From Peromyscus leucopus (taxonomy: Eukaryota; Chordata; Mammalia; Rodentia; Cricetidae): a stretch of DNA of 64,000 bases. The position numbers and the translations under genes are program-made. The notes beneath the pieces were generated by a model. The model searched no databases. It saw only the letters and a list, made by a program, of their open reading frames with translations, and had not been told where the DNA came from. Of this stretch, positions 23,820 to 35,918 are shown piece by piece. The DNA is taken from positions 59,884,660-59,948,659 of the forward strand of contig NC_051079.1 of the NCBI RefSeq assembly GCF_004664715.2. The letters are read 5' to 3'. Every line of letters begins with the position of its first letter. The first letter of the stretch is position 1.

Positions 23820-23957
23820 ATATGATTGGAAGTGGGGACAGAGCTGGTGAGGTAAGGTGGTTGGTGGCTCTCACTATTTCCCTGATCTCTAAGGCTTTCA
23901 CCCCTATATTTTTCTCTGTGTTTCTTATTTAAGAAGACTGTTTAGAAATTTGTCTAC
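23820..23957 (+). mobile_element. LTR-like 3' end, same tail family as 12858-13082
   Basis: 'ttccctgatctctaaggctt', 'ctctgtgtttcttatttaa' then 'gaagactgtttag', ending 'tctaca' at about 23957. The 'ctgtgtttcttatttaa' block is shared with 13049-13065. The left limit is uncertain. Confidence 0.45.
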
Positions 23958-24057
23958 AATAACTGTTCAGAAAAGCAACTCTTGTGGGAAGAGGTAAGTA
24001 ACATATAGGATTTGCCTAAATGCATATGAGCGAATGAGCTGATTACATCCCGGTACG

Positions 24058-24080
24058 AAACAAACAAACAAACAAACAAA
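24058..24080. repeat. (AAAC)n short tandem repeat
   Basis: Five to six copies of AAAC; not attached to a recognised SINE. Confidence 0.9.
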
Positions 24081-24757
24081 AGACTGCTGAGAAGAAAAAG
24101 CCTGTGGAACATACACCAGAGCCAAGAGAATAATTGCGAGTCACTGGGGCAGTGGTCAGGCTGACTGGAGTATCCAGTCTGCAATACAGCTAAATACCAG
24201 CCACGGTTCAGTATTACAGAGGCAGACACAAATTTAAAATAACTATATGAAACACAGACAAATGGCAAAATCAACCCCCGGAATTAATGAAATTTTAAAT
24301 ATAAAATGAATGAAATGAATCATAAGGATATAGATTTGGGTCCCATAGAAGTTTAAAATTCAATAGAATCATAAGTGAAACTTTTAAGATTCCCTCTAAT
24401 CAAAGGAATGTAAGACTTACCTGATATTAATATGAGAAAATAATATCCCTAGTATGTAGCACCAGTACATAAATATAAAAGCAATGTAAGATGGACTAAG
24501 TATAGGAAAAATTCAATGAGAGATAAGATTCAGATTAAAAAAAAAGCTTACAATGCATATAATGGACAATTCATAGAATTTACAATTGTCTGATAAGAAT
24601 AAGGAAAATATAATTAATACAAAAATCACCTTTATAATATTAAAAAAAAATTTAAAATAGGGTAACATTCTCACCATACTTTGCAGGTAATACACACAAA
24701 TGGATGGGATTCAAAGAAATGGGAACTGGTATAAATTTATTAAGTATGCTGTGTATT

Positions 24758-24825
24758 TGTACAATATTTCTGGAGAACAATTCACTGTAGATGTACAATA
24801 TTTCTGGAGAACAGTTCACTGTAAA
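24758..24825 (+). repeat. 34-bp tandem duplication
   Basis: The unit 'tgtacaatatttctggagaa…' at 24758-24791 is repeated at 24792-24825 with only a few changes (caattc versus cagttc, final aga versus aaa). Confidence 0.95.
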
Positions 24826-24954
24826 CCTATCTGTCTATCATAAACTGGTAATATTTCTGTTCTTTTAATTCAAGAAAACGTGATTATTAAAGAGTCTTTC
24901 TGAAGGAATGAACTGAGTATATGCAAAATGATTAGTTCTTATGGACACTGGGTT

Positions 24955-25110
24955 CATCATAGCATTCCGTGTGACAGCAGAGACCTTAAAATCAATGTGC
25001 AAATACAGGGAATTATTACATAATCTATAATATACTGATGTGAATACTATCGTGGAACAATTAAAATTTTATTTATGGACATTTTATAAGTATAGATAAA
25101 GTAAAAAATA
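24955..25110 (+). mobile_element. Possible ancient L1M fragment
   Basis: 'aaaatcaatgtgcaaatac', 'agggaattattacataatct' and 'tggaacaattaaaatt' resemble the old mammalian L1 segment around 'gtccatcaatagggaattgg…tggaatactatg'. Weak. Confidence 0.4.
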
Positions 25111-25124
25111 CTGGATTTCATTGT

Positions 25125-25255
25125 GACAGTTTGATAGAGTCACATAATGCACTTTGATCACACCTAATTCCCTCCTCTCCCTGAACTCTTACCCCCTCCC
25201 CTGTACCCCTCCTTGGTACTCCCTTCTATTTTCATGCCTTTATTTTTTTTACATT
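25125..25255 (-). mobile_element. Probable rodent L1 3' end, antisense fragment
   Basis: 'aatgcactttgatcacacc' followed by a C/T-rich block resembles the reverse of the L1 terminus ('…gatatgatcaaagtacattg…'). Confidence 0.45.
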
Positions 25256-28200
25256 CATAATCTTTAAGACGAGGAAATGCTATTTTGATAACAGAATAAA
25301 TTATTAATATTACAAGCAAAAAGGTTTAGAAGTCAAAATGCTTGATTTTTCTCACTGGATCTGCCTCCCACACAGGTATATAAAAATTGAACATTATATA
25401 AAACTTGAATGTACTATGTTTCCCACTCAATTTTATCTGTCTGTCTCTTCTATTAAAGTCACCATCAATCTATCTACAGGACCAGGCCAAAACCCTGTAA
25501 GTCATCCTCAATTTTTAAAGTTTCTCTCACCTCTCCAGACACACTGGTCATTGTTGGCTCCCCTGTTTTTTACCATTGCCATTACAATACCAGAATATTG
25601 AATCACTCCCAAAATAATTAGTTCTTAAAATAGTCCTTCAATTCTCTCTCTGTCCTCAAGCTTATCCCAGTAGAATCATTTGTATGCATTTTCCAGTATG
25701 TTCTTGATAAACTAAAAACAGTTTATATCACCTTACTGCTTAAGCCATTTTAAGGCATACCTGCACACGTAAAATTCAGAATATGTGTCTTAGAAAATAA
25801 TACTTCAGATATATTTGTATATCACTCTCTTCTCTTTTAGAACCAATATTCTTTTGATGATTTTCTACTATGCAAATAAATATTTGCTTCATTAGATTTA
25901 TTTCTTAGCAGGAAAGAGAAGATGTGCTTATTTTAGTAAATCTTCTCCTGCCACTTCCCAATTAGAGTTCAACAATGCATCTTCCTTTGTACTGAGGGCA
26001 TTCTAACTTATATGTGATCCATTCTGAGGTTACTGAATCAGTATAATGGCTCATGACACCAGTGTTCAAGTTTAAAAATATGTCTGTACAAAACACCTGT
26101 CCGGGCATGTAGGTAGGGTAAATACTGTTTTTATGAAACTTTTTCAGTTCTATGTAGGTCACAGTCAAGGGAAGTTTGAAAGTCACTGCTCAAATTTTTA
26201 TCCATATCATTTTATAAATAATTGCACTACAACACAGAAACCCTTGTTTCTATTCATTTGTCTCCTTTATTTACTGTCTGTGTAGTATAAGGAAGCAAGA
26301 AATGTTGAATATTCATTATTATATTCTAAATGCAAGCACATGAGAAAACACACAGCACAGAGTAGCATTCATGATATTCAATGAAAATATATGTGCATGT
26401 AACTGTTGTTTTACTAGTTAGATCATCCAGGCCTATAACCTAGTTCCTCATCTAAATGCATATGGCTCCTGAAAAGATGAAAGACTTTTATGTTCTGCCC
26501 AAAGTTGATTCAAGTTGATCCCAATGGGTCAAGGATATGGTTTATTCTATCATTTTTAACCAAAATTCTTATACTAAGTTTCCAAGATATATTTATGGCA
26601 AGCTCTAACATTGTGTTTGGAAATGTCCTAGGGAAACACCCTGTCAACATGAACATAATACTACTAATAAAGAATAGGTCCAATGCATACCTAGTCAGCA
26701 GTAGAGATGGGAACAAAAGCACTTTCCCTGGTAAAGATAGACCTTGCAATCACAAGAAAGGAGTTCAGAATCTTCAAATATGATCCCAACTTTAGTTTGA
26801 AGCCTCTGGGCCTATGGTACCTTTCATCAGATCTGAAGCCACCTCATTGATGACACAGTGAACAAAGCATGAGGAGCATGATTTTAGCTCTATAATTTTG
26901 AATACATCCAATACATGAACAAGGCACGGCTCTACCCTGTCAGGTTCTTCAATGGTCTTCATGCCCTCTCTTCAATTTGAACTACGAGAATTTCACCCTC
27001 TGCCCAGGGAGCTACATAGAAACCTATTCATCAAAGCCTTAATTCTTAGAATATTGCACTAATTGATAAGGCGCTCTCTTACCAAAAATAAGATTCCACC
27101 TTTACATCCAGAATAAAAGAAAAGATCCTTTCTTTTCTCAATGCTCCCCTCACCTATGCCGTAAGTAAATGCAAACATCGAGAATAGAAAATTCTTGTTT
27201 GTTCTAAGATCAAGCTCAGTCTTCAAAAGGCAGTTTACAGTTTCACAGTAATAGCACATTGCAGTCCAAACATGATTTGATTATTTTCTTAATGAAGCCC
27301 TTTAACTCATATATTCAGCAACACTAATTGTTCTACTTAAGAAATAATTAGTGCCCCCCTTCTTCCTTGTCTAATTAATAACTTGTATTCAAGCTGCTAG
27401 GAAAGGTTATAAGGTTGACTGTTCTCAGTGATTTTTGTTTTGTTTTTAAATTTGATCTGAGTGTGTTCCCTGATGGCAGGTTTGAAGCTTGAGAATAGCT
27501 CTGCTAACATCTGGTGAGTTCTTCAGTTGTTTTCTCCAAACTAAGAGAAGCTCAAAAAAAAAAAAAATCTTCCTTTTCTGCTGCATAGTAACCATGAGAC
27601 ATTGGCCAAACCATGGTATCCATTGAGAAAGAAGTAGTTCAACCATTTAATACTTTAGGTGCAAGAAGACATAGTCATCACAGACTCACAGTTCTTTATC
27701 TCAATAGATCTTTCAGGTTGTTTCCAGACTTTAGAAGCTCATTTATAAGACAGGAAACTAAGACCCAAAGAAACCCATATGGCTTCTAAACTCAATATAT
27801 TCAAAGAAAGGGATGTCAAATCCGCATTGTACCCTCAGACAAAGTGCTTTACCACTGAAGAAATATAATCATATGGAATAATCATGAAGGAGTAAAGTAG
27901 TAATATACATGTTTAGAGTAACTTTCCTTTCTTAAATCCATTTGGCTCAGGGACAACAGAGGTTTAGATCTCCTGGAGGAATTGTGAGATGAAACGCCAG
28001 ATGCACAGCTGCCTCAGACTTCTAGGTCTTTTGTTATCACTGTTCTTCAAGGTCAATCAGGGTATAAAAGACTATGATTCTCAAGAAGACATCAGTGTTT
28101 ACAATTATGGCTTCATTACTCTTGTCGCAATTTATTTTTTCTTTGATTAGAAGCATTATTTTTTATCAATGACTGGAACTTGCCAAACACTATGTAAATA

Positions 28201-28663
28201 ATTTCATGGAATAACAAATATAATAACCCAATTTAGAATGTGGATTTTTTTTTCTATTTTTATTTCATAGAAAGGAAGACTAAACTTCCGGCAGCCCAGT
28301 TCAAAATCATCTTCATTCTTTCATAAGTTTGTTTGATTTGTTTCCCCAAACCTCGCTGTTCAGTGAGTCATCATCCCCACCCATAATCTCAGCAGCACCT
28401 AACACTACTCTCCCTTTCCCACACATCCACACTGCTGCTAGCCACAGACAAAACGACTGTCAAAGGAAATTGTATGTGTCTAGGACTCTGAAGGCTAAAC
28501 AGCTACTAAGCTTCACACTGCTGCTTATGTTTGAATAAACTGGAGTCAAAAGAGACAAATATCTCTCAATTATTCCAAGACCTAGCACTTCAGATGGAAT
28601 GGAAATGAACTCTCAACATTTGGGTAAATGCCTATTTCCTGTACTACAAGATGGGGGGGGGAA

Positions 28664-28665
<2 letters not shown>
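25256..28665. other. Unique AT-rich DNA, no gene seen
   Basis: About 3.4 kb. The C/T-rich 25415-25790 and the 28165-28285 block may be old interspersed repeats (the second MIR-like in reverse), but neither is clear. No credible coding frame. Confidence 0.45.

Positions 28666-28709
<44 letters not shown>
28666..28709. repeat. (AC)22 microsatellite
   Basis: 44 uninterrupted bases of AC, preceded by a run of nine G at about 28653-28661. Confidence 0.97.
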
Positions 28710-28711
<2 letters not shown>

Positions 28712-29018
28712 AGAAAAACTATGGAGATACTTTAGTTTCTTTTGAACAGAGTTTTCTCTACATTAGGAGGATTGTCATAGTGAACTTCTGTGTGTATAGG
28801 TGAGAAGCACATAACATCATTTGTTTTCGGGAACTCATGTTTATCCTACTTACTTCTTGACTACACAATATACAGTCCTTGGAGGCAGATTGACTAATCC
28901 CTCTATCTTTCTCCAGCACAATTTTAAAGAGTTCACCTATTTAATTGGGCAGTCCAAAGTTCTGAGCATGATGGTTTAACTTCTATTTATCATGAAAGTA
29001 CATTTTCTGAAACTTTCT

Positions 29019-29193
29019 TTTTCTTTTTTTTTTTTTTTTTTTTTGGTTTTTCAAGACAGGGTTTCTCTGTGTAGCTTTGTGCCTCTCCTGGAACTTGCTT
29101 TGGAGACCAGGTTGGCCTCAAACTCACAGAGATACTCCTGGCTCTGCCTCCTGAGTGCTGGAAGTAAAGGCATGCACCACCACCTCTTGGCCT
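29019..29193 (-). mobile_element. B1 SINE (antisense) with perfect target duplication
   Basis: Poly-T tail then 'caagacagggtttctctgtg', 'tagctttgtgcctctcctgg', 'aactcacagagatactcctg' and 'aagtaaaggcatgcaccacc'. Flanked by the 16-base repeat ttttctgaaactttct (29003-29018 and 29194-29209), a perfect target-site duplication that indicates a fairly young insertion. Confidence 0.98.
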
Positions 29194-29209
29194 TTTTCTG
29201 AAACTTTCT

Positions 29210-30216
29210 ATGGAAGTTAGATGGAGAGACATTTCGTAATGTGGTCTTGCAATTTATGATATAAACATTTAAATAAAAGACAACTCTGGCACAGGAACAT
29301 TAAATTCTGAATTATAATTTTGAAATATTTTGCTAATAGTACTTTGTGGCATTTAAAAGATTAATCCACACTGTTAACCTACAGATGAAGAAAAGCAAGC
29401 CTAAGAGGAAGAAATACCTATCCAAATCCATGACTAAAAGCTATTCCCAGAACACTTCTGCATCAAGAATATCTGGACTGATATGATGCTGATTTAATAC
29501 TTTAAACGCCTGACAGACTGGGAAACCTTGCCTTCTCTAACACTCTGCAGAACTCGCAAGCTTCTCCACCTGTCTTACTGACTTGGTGCCACAGCATACT
29601 TGATGAAGTTTTTCCCAGTTTTGGGGCAGGAGCTGAGCTATATTCCCAGGAACATAAGATAACTTTTCTGATGCCTCCATCATCTCAGGAGCACACTAAC
29701 TTACCTACTGGCCATTCTGCACAACATTGTTTTCCTTGAAATACTGAGTCTGTAGATTGCTGACCATTATTCCACTTAAAACTGTAAGACAACACTTCTG
29801 TGCACAAACCTCCCAAAGTTACATTCTGAATCAGGGAGAGAATGTCAAATGAATCCCAGACTCCAGTGGTTGGTCCACTGAGAAATAAGTGTGTTAAGTA
29901 CTTAGCGGCATGCCAAAATTTGTTCTTACAATCTTGTTTCAGAAGAGTTATTTGAAATTTCAAAATGAATGATGAAGATTAATTATATGATATTATTAGC
30001 AAATGTCTCAAAGGAGCTAATCCAGGACTAGAATTTTATTATTTGACTCTATTATTAATTAAAAAAATAGCACAGATTTAGTTTCCTAATGCCTTCAACT
30101 TTAGACACATCTTTAATTTGTGTATTGTAGTTTCACATTTTTTATACTTTTGCTTTCTTTTAATTTTTTGGTATCGTCTTATGTAGGATGGGTTAGAACT
30201 CAGGACAGTATAAAAG

Positions 30217-30218
<2 letters not shown>
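29210..30218. other. Unique DNA, no gene seen
   Basis: No supported repeat; the 92-codon minus frame at 29685-29963 is unassigned and probably chance. Confidence 0.5.

Positions 30219-30260
<42 letters not shown>
30219..30260. repeat. (AT)21 microsatellite
   Basis: 42 uninterrupted bases of AT. Confidence 0.97.
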
Positions 30261-30263
<3 letters not shown>

Positions 30264-30332
30264 CAGAATCCTAACAAATACTCTTAGCAAAAGGAAGCTA
30301 TGTACCATGCACAGGATTAAAATCTGTGTTGA

Positions 30333-30395
30333 TAATGTATCTCTGTAGAGCTCTTGTCCAGCAAGTGCAAGTCCCTGAATTATTGCAAAACATTA
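30333..30395 (+). mobile_element. Possible ID-type SINE remnant
   Basis: 'tctctgtagagctcttgtcc' then 'agcaagtgcaagtccctgaa' follows the ID/BC1-like order (…gtagagcgcttgcctagcaagcgcaaggccctggg…), with an A-rich end. Diverged. Confidence 0.55.
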
Positions 30396-30800
30396 TAATA
30401 AATAAATATGAGAATCCTTTATAGCTTGATTTGTTCTCCCTAAAATGTGCAAGGAACAGTGCCTTGGAATAGGAGTAAAGACTCATGACTAACCATTGAA
30501 GTGTGTATCACAGAATAAATGGACAACTTCAAAGATGCTCTATTTTTCCACTGAAGAAGTCGATGCATGGTTGCACATAAGTACTCCAGCATTTCCAACT
30601 ATATCATAAAGAATACACAGTGTAAAAAATAATGATTTGTGGATATTGTTTATTTATAAAAGCACCCTCATATATGGAACAGGATAGACTATGGAGACCT
30701 TCAGGTATGCACTAGTCTCATATTTGCTGAAAACATCATAAAATTATAAGATCCTTTCGGCATTTACCTTCTCCTGATGGCCATATTGGGAGGGAGGAAA

Positions 30801-30839
30801 ATTAATTAGAAAAACCTAAATTAATTAGACAAAACCTAA
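30801..30839. repeat. Tandem duplication of about 20 bp
   Basis: 'attaattagaaaaacctaa' (30801-30819) is followed by 'attaattagacaaaacctaa' (30820-30839). Confidence 0.9.
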
Positions 30840-30896
30840 ATCTCTTGGATACTAGACTTCCTCGATCTTCCTCCTGGTTGTTGTCAACTCATTATT

Positions 30897-31254
30897 AGTC
30901 ATCTTTCATCACTATAATGAAATATATGATTTGGATTCCTTTATTCTTTAAGAAGTCTAGTTTTGATTCATCTGGGAGCCTGGTATTTTCTACAGGAAGA
31001 TTCAGTTCTGACAAGCCCCCTTGGCTACCTGACGTTGAGTGGGAGTCTTTGTGTCTCTGTTGAGTCTCGACTCTCCCTCTTAAAACCACTAGAAGTCAGT
31101 CATGAGAGTCGTCCTAATGTCCTAACCTATTAACTGCCAACTTCCTCACATCTAAACAGTGGAGGTGGATTAATTTCCACTCTCTTAAGACTTTGGGAAA
31201 TAAAATAAACTCCTCTATGAATTTGGAAGAACAAACCAGATCCAAACCATAGCA
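30897..31254 (-). mobile_element. MaLR-type LTR (MST/ORR1-like), antisense
   Basis: Read on the minus strand it starts 'tgctatggtttggatct', contains 'aattaatccacctccactg', 'ctctcatgactgact' and 'ttaaagaataaaggaatcc' near its end. This is the layout of MaLR LTRs (TG-start with 'tatggtttgg', poly(A) signal near the 3' end). The subfamily is not resolved. Confidence 0.6.
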
Positions 31255-32228
31255 ATTCATAAATCTTTACCCATTAAATCCTTCTTGGGCTGTCCTTACA
31301 CATTTACAATTCTGTTTCTGACAAAGAAACCACTATTGCTGGAGAGCCTAGTCATTGATCATAAACCACAGGTGTGTTGTCAACACAATCAAACCTGGTG
31401 TGGGAATAAAGATAATGATGCTAACTACAGGCTTTTAGCAAAGCTTGCTGCATGTCTCATAAACAACAAATTGCTTCCAGTCCTTGCCTCTTCCTTTATC
31501 ATCTTAGCTCTTTGTCATCCCATCTTCCAAGTGTTCTCAAAGCTGCCCTGAACTGCACAAATTAAAATCAGAACATGTGCAGCAAATACATTATTTCTTG
31601 GATTCTGTGATCTCAAAACACTATCAGTGGGCTGGGAATAGATTAGATGAAGTAAACACAATCATACCTATGCTTATATTTATTTATAACTATATCACAT
31701 CAATAACAACTATGTTTTACACTTGTGTTAATAAATGACAGAAGAGTTTGGTGCATGCATGTCTGTTAACCCATAAATACATATTCAAATTCACCACATA
31801 TATTAGAAAATGTATATAGTCATATAAAGTACAGCTACAAATATACTTAATCTCCATCTGTAACAGCTGCTATTGCCTCCAGAGATCCAAGAGGAACCTC
31901 CATACATCCTTCTCTGCTGTATAATGAGAGCCTTGTAGAGTAAGTTAGACTAGAGATGTGCCTTATTCACCAGCCAATGAGCAAACACTTAAATGGCACA
32001 CTGCATTGTGAAGGGGGCCCCCACCATTAACTGGTATTATCCACCTGCACAACCAAACCCCAGAGATGTCTTCAGTACTACCACCAAGAGTCTAGTGTTA
32101 TACAGAGGTTGCTTGTCTGAGCTAGAAAGGCAGTCACACTGAAAATTAGGCTTGATGGATAAATGATTTATATGGCCCATATAACAGTCTCTTTGGGTAG
32201 TTGGAAGCAAAAGAAGAGGCATAATTAA
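31255..32228. other. Unique DNA, no gene seen
   Basis: The plus frame at 31285-31551 (88 codons) has no recognisable motif. Confidence 0.5.
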
Positions 32229-32287
32229 AGTACTGCTCACTCAGTACTCACTGAAGTACTTCACACCTCAGTACTCATTAAAGTACC
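32229..32287. repeat. Cluster of AGTACT palindromes in a 27-bp direct repeat
   Basis: AGTACT occurs at 32229-32234, 32243-32248, 32255-32260 and 32270-32275, with AGTACC at 32282-32287. The 20-base unit beginning 'ctcagtactcactgaagtac' (32240-32259) recurs at 32267-32286 with two changes. Confidence 0.85.
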
Positions 32288-33804
32288 AATTACTCCTATA
32301 TTCACTGCTTCACTGCCTGGGAGCTTAGGGAAAACATTTGTCAAGTTTTATAACTTTGGGGAAGAATGCAGTAAAATAAAATCAAACCCGCAAATGAGCT
32401 GCTGCTCAGGAGAAATGCAATCTGAGAGGAAAGCAAACTGAGCCCCAGCCTACTTTGCAGCTAGTCACACCAAGGTGTGTAAGAGGATAGTGGGGTGGGA
32501 GTGGGGGGGGGAGCATGCAGATGAGTCATGAAAGGCACATGCAAGGCAAGTAGGGTGCAGAATTTCCAAAGAACCCTTCTCTAAGTCCTGAAATTCCACC
32601 AGGTCCAAAATAGAACCCTGCCAGGAAACTCGTACAAAGCACGGAGAGACCTGTTAGGTTCATTCAAAGAATCCTTTCAGATCAATCCGGCTTCCACATG
32701 ATTCCAGGGTAAATGAGTGCATTGCTTAGCTGTGCACACCCAGACAGCAAGAGGAGCAGGGAGAAGAGGAGGCGTCGTTAGAAATCACTGCTTCTCAGGC
32801 TGCTAAGCAACTCCCAGAATTTAAGAAGGTATAAAAGGGCAAAGAGAATAGAAATAGCAATTAAAGAGCACTTCTCTCCTTTGAAGCTCTTAGCAACCAT
32901 TAACTAATTAAATTTCTCATTTTAAAAACTGAGTGTGTTGTATTTTAGGCTATATCAAGGGCTTTTTCTCACTAAAATATGTAACATACAAATTATTGCA
33001 AAAAATTAATAAAAGTCACACAAAATCAGTAGCTCTTTAATTGTTTTTTTACCCACAAATAGAAACATTATTGCCATTTTGTCATCACACAGATTCTACT
33101 AGTTTATTCATTCATGTGCACAAACATCCAGAAATTGCTTAGCATGAACACATTCATTACTCTAGTTTCTGAGGCTGTGAAAAAAAAAAAAAAAGGTTAA
33201 ACACTGTGTCAGTGGCTGATCTGATCTTCTAGGAGGATGAACATTAAGCCATCATAGAGATGGTCCCTTTCAACACTGACAGCGTTCTCTCTATTACCTT
33301 AAGGAAGAGGCAGCCACTGAGAAGGTGCTCTGTTCCTGGTCAGTTTCTGTTGTAACGGGGAGTTCACATTTGTGTTGGACTATTCTACTGGACTTGTGGA
33401 TTCTCATTAACCTCCCAGGTCTGGAGTGTTCTTCGTAATTACCAACTCAAGTTCATTATTGCCTTCTGGTATTATCTGTTCCAAATAGTGTTTTGAATTT
33501 TTTGTAGACAACTCTGAAAACACAAGCAGTCAGGGGTCACTGGGCTATGTAGTAGTATAGGGGTGATTCTGTGCACAGGAATTTGAGGAAAACAGCCCAC
33601 TTTCAGTCTATAAATGCTGTACTGATGTTTTGATATTTTCATCACACCCTTTTTTAGCACTGGCCTTTGAAGAAAGCATAAATGTGACAAGACAACAGAA
33701 GGTCTCCAGCCTGTGCCCTAATGATTCCCTACATCTGCACAGCTTGTGAGGTCAGTGTTGTGACCTCAGGCAGGGCTGTCTGCTATAAATCCTAACCCTC
33801 CTTT
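32288..33804. other. Unique DNA with a TATA-like element, no gene seen
   Basis: Includes a consensus TATAAAAG at 32830-32837 in less AT-rich surroundings (about 32590-32850) and a 15-base A run at about 33180-33194. No open frame follows the TATA-like site. Confidence 0.45.
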
Positions 33805-33870
33805 CCTCACATACACACACCCAGCACCCTCACATACACACACCCAGCACCCTCACATACACACACCCAG
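33805..33870 (+). repeat. 23-bp minisatellite, about 2.9 copies
   Basis: The unit 'cctcacatacacacaccc' plus 'agcac' starts at 33805, 33828 and 33851 with no visible differences between copies. Confidence 0.95.
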
Positions 33871-34227
33871 CCTAAACAGCAAGACTGCTCTCTTCCTTCC
33901 CTTCAGTCGTTTTCAAACTGCAGGTGCAGGGTTTCTGGGCAAAAGCTAAGCAGCCGAATCATACTTAGGAGGACCTGAACTGGGGATAATGGTGTCTGCT
34001 CCACAAACAGATATCATAGGACAATTTAAGCAGAATTTGAAAGCAGCTGACATGCATTCTTATGGTGCAGTCACTTTTCAGTGGTCTTGCTTGCTTCTAA
34101 TAGAGAAAGGATCATAAATGTGCATGTTGTTCAGTATGACAGTTATTTAATTAATGCAAGTTTTCTGCTACTTTGAATTATCTTATTTTGTTATCTTTTC
34201 TATAAGCCTTTAGTTATCGATTTCTTT

Positions 34228-34620
34228 TCTAATGTAACTTTTAAATTGACACATAGAAATGTATGTATTTATGGAGTATAGTGTGAAATATCAATGTATG
34301 TAAAGATTGCATAATGATGAGAACAGGGTTATTGCCATGTCCCATCTCAAGTCATTTTCAGTGTCCTGTTGACCAGTTATATTTAGTTAGCTATTGTCAA
34401 CCATACATGCATATGTGTGTATACATATAGATATTTCTTGTGATATTCACAAATAGAAGTCATTACTCCTACCCAACTATACCCTATACATATTCTTTAC
34501 TCATCCTCTATCCATATGTTCCTTGTTCATTCCATACCCCAGTTCTTTTTATCTCATATTGCAATTTTTGCTTGGAAGTTAACTTTGTCATAGGTTTTGA
34601 GAAAGCACATCTCTCTCAGA
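34228..34620 (-). mobile_element. Ancient L1M 3' end, antisense
   Basis: 'ttttaaattgacacatagaa', 'gtatgtatttatggagtata', 'gtgtgaaatatcaatgtatg' and 'gttagctattgtcaaccata', followed by a C/T-rich block, are the reverse of the old mammalian L1 terminus (…catcacactgtaccccataaat…gtgtcaatta…). Confidence 0.6.
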
Positions 34621-34799
34621 TTCATCTTAGAAGAAAGAAGAAATATCATTTCCTTTTTCATGTGAAGAAATTTCAAGAATAATCTTTGCAACCTTGCTAG
34701 AAAGACTTATTATCTGCCAGCAAGCAGTGTGCTTGGGAAAGGCACTCTCTGTCTCTGGGACAAATCCCTTCTATAACATCAGAGTTCAACAACAGCTCA

Positions 34800-34930
34800 T
34801 TTTTGCTTACATTTCTATGAACACTCTTGTAGACATTTTACAAATATTATCTTATTTGCTCCTCATACCTACCCTTTGACACAGACAAGACCTAATACTG
34901 TATTTTCTGAGGAGATGCCAGGATATGAAC
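34800..34930 (-). mobile_element. MIR SINE remnant (antisense)
   Basis: 'cattttacaaatattatctt' then 'atttgctcctcatacctacc' and 'gccaggatatgaacc' follow the reversed MIR order. Confidence 0.5.
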
Positions 34931-34985
34931 CAAAACCAGAGTTTCTATCTTCCAAAGTGTGAGCTTTGGAGAAAGAGCATCCTCA

Positions 34986-35362
34986 TTATCTTAATTAGAG
35001 TTTCTATTATTGTGATAAAACACCATGACAAGACTTGTGGAGGAAAGCATTTATTTAAGTTTATAGCCCTCAGGTCATATTTCATCACTGAGGGAAGTCA
35101 GGGCAGGAATCTGGGGTCAGGACCAGAGGCCATGGGTGGACAAATGATGCTTACTGGCTTATTTCTCATAGCTTTCTCAGCCTGCTTTCCTATACAATTC
35201 AGGACCACTTTCCCAGGTGTGAAACCACCCACAATGGCCTAGGCCCTCCCACATCTCTCATTAATCAAGAAAATGCCCCATACATTTACCCCAGAAATCA
35301 TTCTGGTCATTTTCTCAGTCATTCTAATTTGTGTCCAGGTGGCAAAAAACTACCACTTAGCG
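34986..35362 (-). mobile_element. Rodent LTR-type dispersed repeat (MaLR/ERVL-like), antisense
   Basis: Plus-strand landmarks: 'gtttctattattgtgataaa', 'acaccatgaca', 'gaagtcagggcaggaatctg', 'gaggccatgggtggac', 'cagcctgctttcctata', 'accacccacaatggcctagg' and 'ttgtgtccaggtgg'. This is a very common rodent repeat. On the minus strand it has an AATAAA-like signal near the end ('aaataaatgc') and ends '..actctaattaag'. I cannot give its catalogue name. Confidence 0.8.
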
Positions 35363-35829
35363 CATAAGTCAGTATTTTAGACATTTCAGTCACTGTTACC
35401 AAATCTGTGGAGGAAAAAAATCACTCTTCCAAGCTGGTCAGGCATGATGTATAAGTCTCCGCAACTCTATCTTGATAACACAGCTTTTGTTCAGTGGTCA
35501 CTTGGTGAAGCACACAAATGTGGCAGAACCATTGTTCTATAGGACAACACATGGAGCTAAGGAAATAGACTCTTAGCAGATGAAGCATGCTGTGGATTAA
35601 AAATTCAGATGTATCTTCACTGCCTATTCATATGACAAATGACCACCACTGCCTAAAACTACTACTTTCCAATTCTAAATGAAAACAGAAAGAAATATAG
35701 ACCCTATGGAATTAAGGACATGTCCACAAAGAACAAAGAAATAGGGATAAATGGTTCAAGACACTTGGAATAGTTTCAGAAATGAAACATAAGTGCTTAA
35801 TCAAAACCTTCAAAGTATGTTTGTGCCTC

Positions 35830-35870
35830 TGTGTGTGTCAGTGTGTGTGTGCATGTGTGTGTGTATGTGT

Positions 35871-35917
<47 letters not shown>

Positions 35918-35918
35918 T
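35830..35918. repeat. Imperfect (TG)n microsatellite
   Basis: TG-rich tract with CAG, CATG and TATG interruptions; the longest pure run is about 38 bases (35873-35910). Confidence 0.95.

Noticed and set aside
30078..30308. 76-codon minus frame with Tyr-Ile repeats
   Set aside because: Translation of the (AT)21 microsatellite.
33805..33870. Regular direct repeats considered as a CRISPR array
   Set aside because: Units are contiguous without spacers, and the host is a mammal; it is a minisatellite.
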